Made by a program: the position numbers and the translations under genes. This document shows, piece after piece, positions 56,162 to 57,206 of a DNA stretch of 57,206 nucleotides. The stretch is from Gammaproteobacteria bacterium. Its GTDB lineage: Bacteria > Pseudomonadota > Gammaproteobacteria > Arenicellales > Arenicellaceae. The stretch covers positions 1 through 57,206 of the forward strand of contig JAKVBA010000010.1 of NCBI GenBank assembly GCA_022447525.1, given 5' to 3'. Under the pieces are notes generated by a model that was not told where the DNA came from, did not search any database, and saw nothing but the letters and a program-made list of their open reading frames with translations. Position 1 is the stretch's first letter, and each line of letters begins with the position of its first letter.

Positions 56162-57206
56162 GTGTTTCGTTCGTTGATTTATTCAATTCTAGTAGGGCTT
56201 ATTATCATTAGTAATACTGCAAAGGCACAATCGCTAACACTGCCTGTGTATGAAAGTTTTGATGATGTTGGTCCGACGCTTCGTTATTTTCCGGATGGAG
56301 TCAGTTCGCAGGTAATCGAGGGACTTCCGAGTTGGGCCTATGATGGGACTGTCGATGGTCGACTATCTTTCAGAGCAGATTTTGAGATTCACAATGGATC
56401 TGAATATATTGCTACGCTAGACAATCCAGGCGGTGAGAGTACAAATCGACTGATTGCAACCATTGATGCCTCTGCTCAGACTGTCGCGACAGATCGCGTT
56501 ATTTTAGCGTTCGATTGGTATGATCACGGAGATGAGATTGATATCCCGGATACCGTGAGTATTCGCGGCAGTGATGCTGATGCTTGGGTTGAAGTATACA
56601 ATTTTGGTACCAATACCGCCAATGGTAGTTGGACAAAAGTAAGAGATATTGATCTGTCTGCTGCATTAGCTTCTGCAATGCCAGCTCAGGATTTTTCAGA
56701 AACCTTTCAGATTCGATTTCAGCAAAATGATAATTTTCCTGTTAACACCGATGGAATCAGTATTGAGGATGTGAGTATTGAGGTTGCTAGCGCCTCAGCG
56801 GACAGCGCTTCACCTTCACCGAATGTTTTAATTGCTACGATGGTAGACTATCGTGACCGAGAAGTACCCAACGGGCAAGAGTTGGAATATAAAGTAACGC
56901 TGATTAATCCACTGGATAGTACTGCAGACGCAGACTCTGTTTTGTTTCAGATAGACAATTTTGATGATCAGACTGAATTGGTCCCTGGCACAGTGATTAC
57001 GTCGAAGGGCTCAGTCGTTATGGGAAATGGAATGTCTGACGATTTAGTTACGGTTCAAATAGGCAACATACCTGATGGCGAGTCTGAAACTATTTACTTC
57101 AAGGTACGCGTAGGTTACGTAGATGACCGAGACGTATTTAATCAGGGCCTGGTAACAGCTTTGAATGTGGGGACATTCGTGACCGAAGACCCAAGCATTG
57201 ACTCTG
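56162..57206 (+). CDS. Secreted protein with DUF11-like repeat, N-terminal part (cut by window edge)
   Basis: The frame is open from a GTG at 56162 to the right edge, 348 codons seen. It opens with a signal peptide (FRSLIYSILVGLIIISNTAKA, one helix) and likely cleavage after AKA. Residues about 30-210 form a domain with YESFDDVGPTLRYFPDG and LAFDWYDHGDEIDIPDTV, resembling surface lectin- or MAM-like beta sandwiches. From about 225 (ATMVDYRDREVPNGQELEY, then GNIPDGESETIYFKVRV) the pattern is that of DUF11/cadherin-like adhesin repeats. GGAG lies near 56152-56155 as ribosome-binding site. It may be an adhesin or sorted surface protein; the C-terminus is needed. Confidence 0.75.
   Translation, partial: MFRSLIYSILVGLIIISNTAKAQSLTLPVYESFDDVGPTLRYFPDGVSSQVIEGLPSWAYDGTVDGRLSFRADFEIHNGSEYIATLDNPGGESTNRLIATIDASAQTVATDRVILAFDWYDHGDEIDIPDTVSIRGSDADAWVEVYNFGTNTANGSWTKVRDIDLSAALASAMPAQDFSETFQIRFQQNDNFPVNTDGISIEDVSIEVASASADSASPSPNVLIATMVDYRDREVPNGQELEYKVTLINPLDSTADADSVLFQIDNFDDQTELVPGTVITSKGSVVMGNGMSDDLVTVQIGNIPDGESETIYFKVRVGYVDDRDVFNQGLVTALNVGTFVTEDPSIDS

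Overview
The window is a chromosomal segment of a Gammaproteobacterium, probably marine. The evidence is the canonical gammaproteobacterial order rpsB-tsf-pyrH-frr-uppS-cdsA-dxr-rseP-bamA, the map-glnD-dapD-dapE block, the sdhCDAB-sdhE, lptD-surA and mreBCD-mrdAB-mltB-dacA-ybeD-lipB clusters, and an AmgK-MurU peptidoglycan-recycling pair. A wax ester synthase and GatCAB fit an oil- or wax-storing marine lineage. Genus cannot be fixed from the sequence alone. I saw no tRNA, rRNA, CRISPR array, insertion sequence or phage gene.

Layout. 1-8951: minus-strand translation and envelope operon, from an rpsB promoter near 8.92-8.95 kb down to bamA, which is cut by the left edge. 9.07-12.41 kb: a lipid island (WS/DGAT acyltransferase and two serine hydrolases) lying between rpsB and map, which are direct divergent neighbours in E. 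coli. 12.56-18.25 kb: map, glnD, dapD, dapE. 18.25-21.37 kb: sparse accessory stretch with a secreted hydrolase, a two-helix membrane protein and a small HNH protein. 21.37-26.44 kb: succinate dehydrogenase with two assembly factors (SdhE downstream and a short SDHAF4/DUF1674 gene upstream) and divergent ygfZ. 26.50-32.64 kb: a minus-strand signalling locus with an OmpR-type regulator, a coiled-coil protein, a membrane protein with a cytoplasmic longin/roadblock-like segment, a Ras/Rab-like small GTPase, a hybrid histidine kinase, an Hpt protein and a YpfJ metalloprotease. 33.0-35.2 kb: yjgR-type ATPase and a membrane-anchored cytochrome c5. 35.8-39.5 kb: surA and lptD. 39.8-41.5 kb: amgK-murU. 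41.5-50.4 kb: cell-shape and elongasome operon with lipB. 50.95-55.04 kb: gatCAB and a TesB-like thioesterase. 55.04-56.16 kb: non-coding, with clustered small palindromes. From 56162 to the right edge: the start of a secreted protein.

Most of the window is conserved envelope machinery: BamA, LptD and SurA (outer membrane), RseP (envelope stress), Dxr/UppS/CdsA (undecaprenyl and phospholipid precursors), Mre/Rod/PBP2/MltB/DacA (wall elongation) and AmgK/MurU (wall recycling). The best candidate for an undescribed system is the GTPase/two-component locus at 27.4-32.6 kb. It combines phosphorelay parts with a small GTPase carrying Arg at the Ras Gln61 position and a membrane protein that could be its partner. 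Other unusual points are a helix-hairpin-helix tail on ribosomal protein S2, a LysM domain nested inside MltB, and the short SDHAF4-like gene upstream of sdhC.
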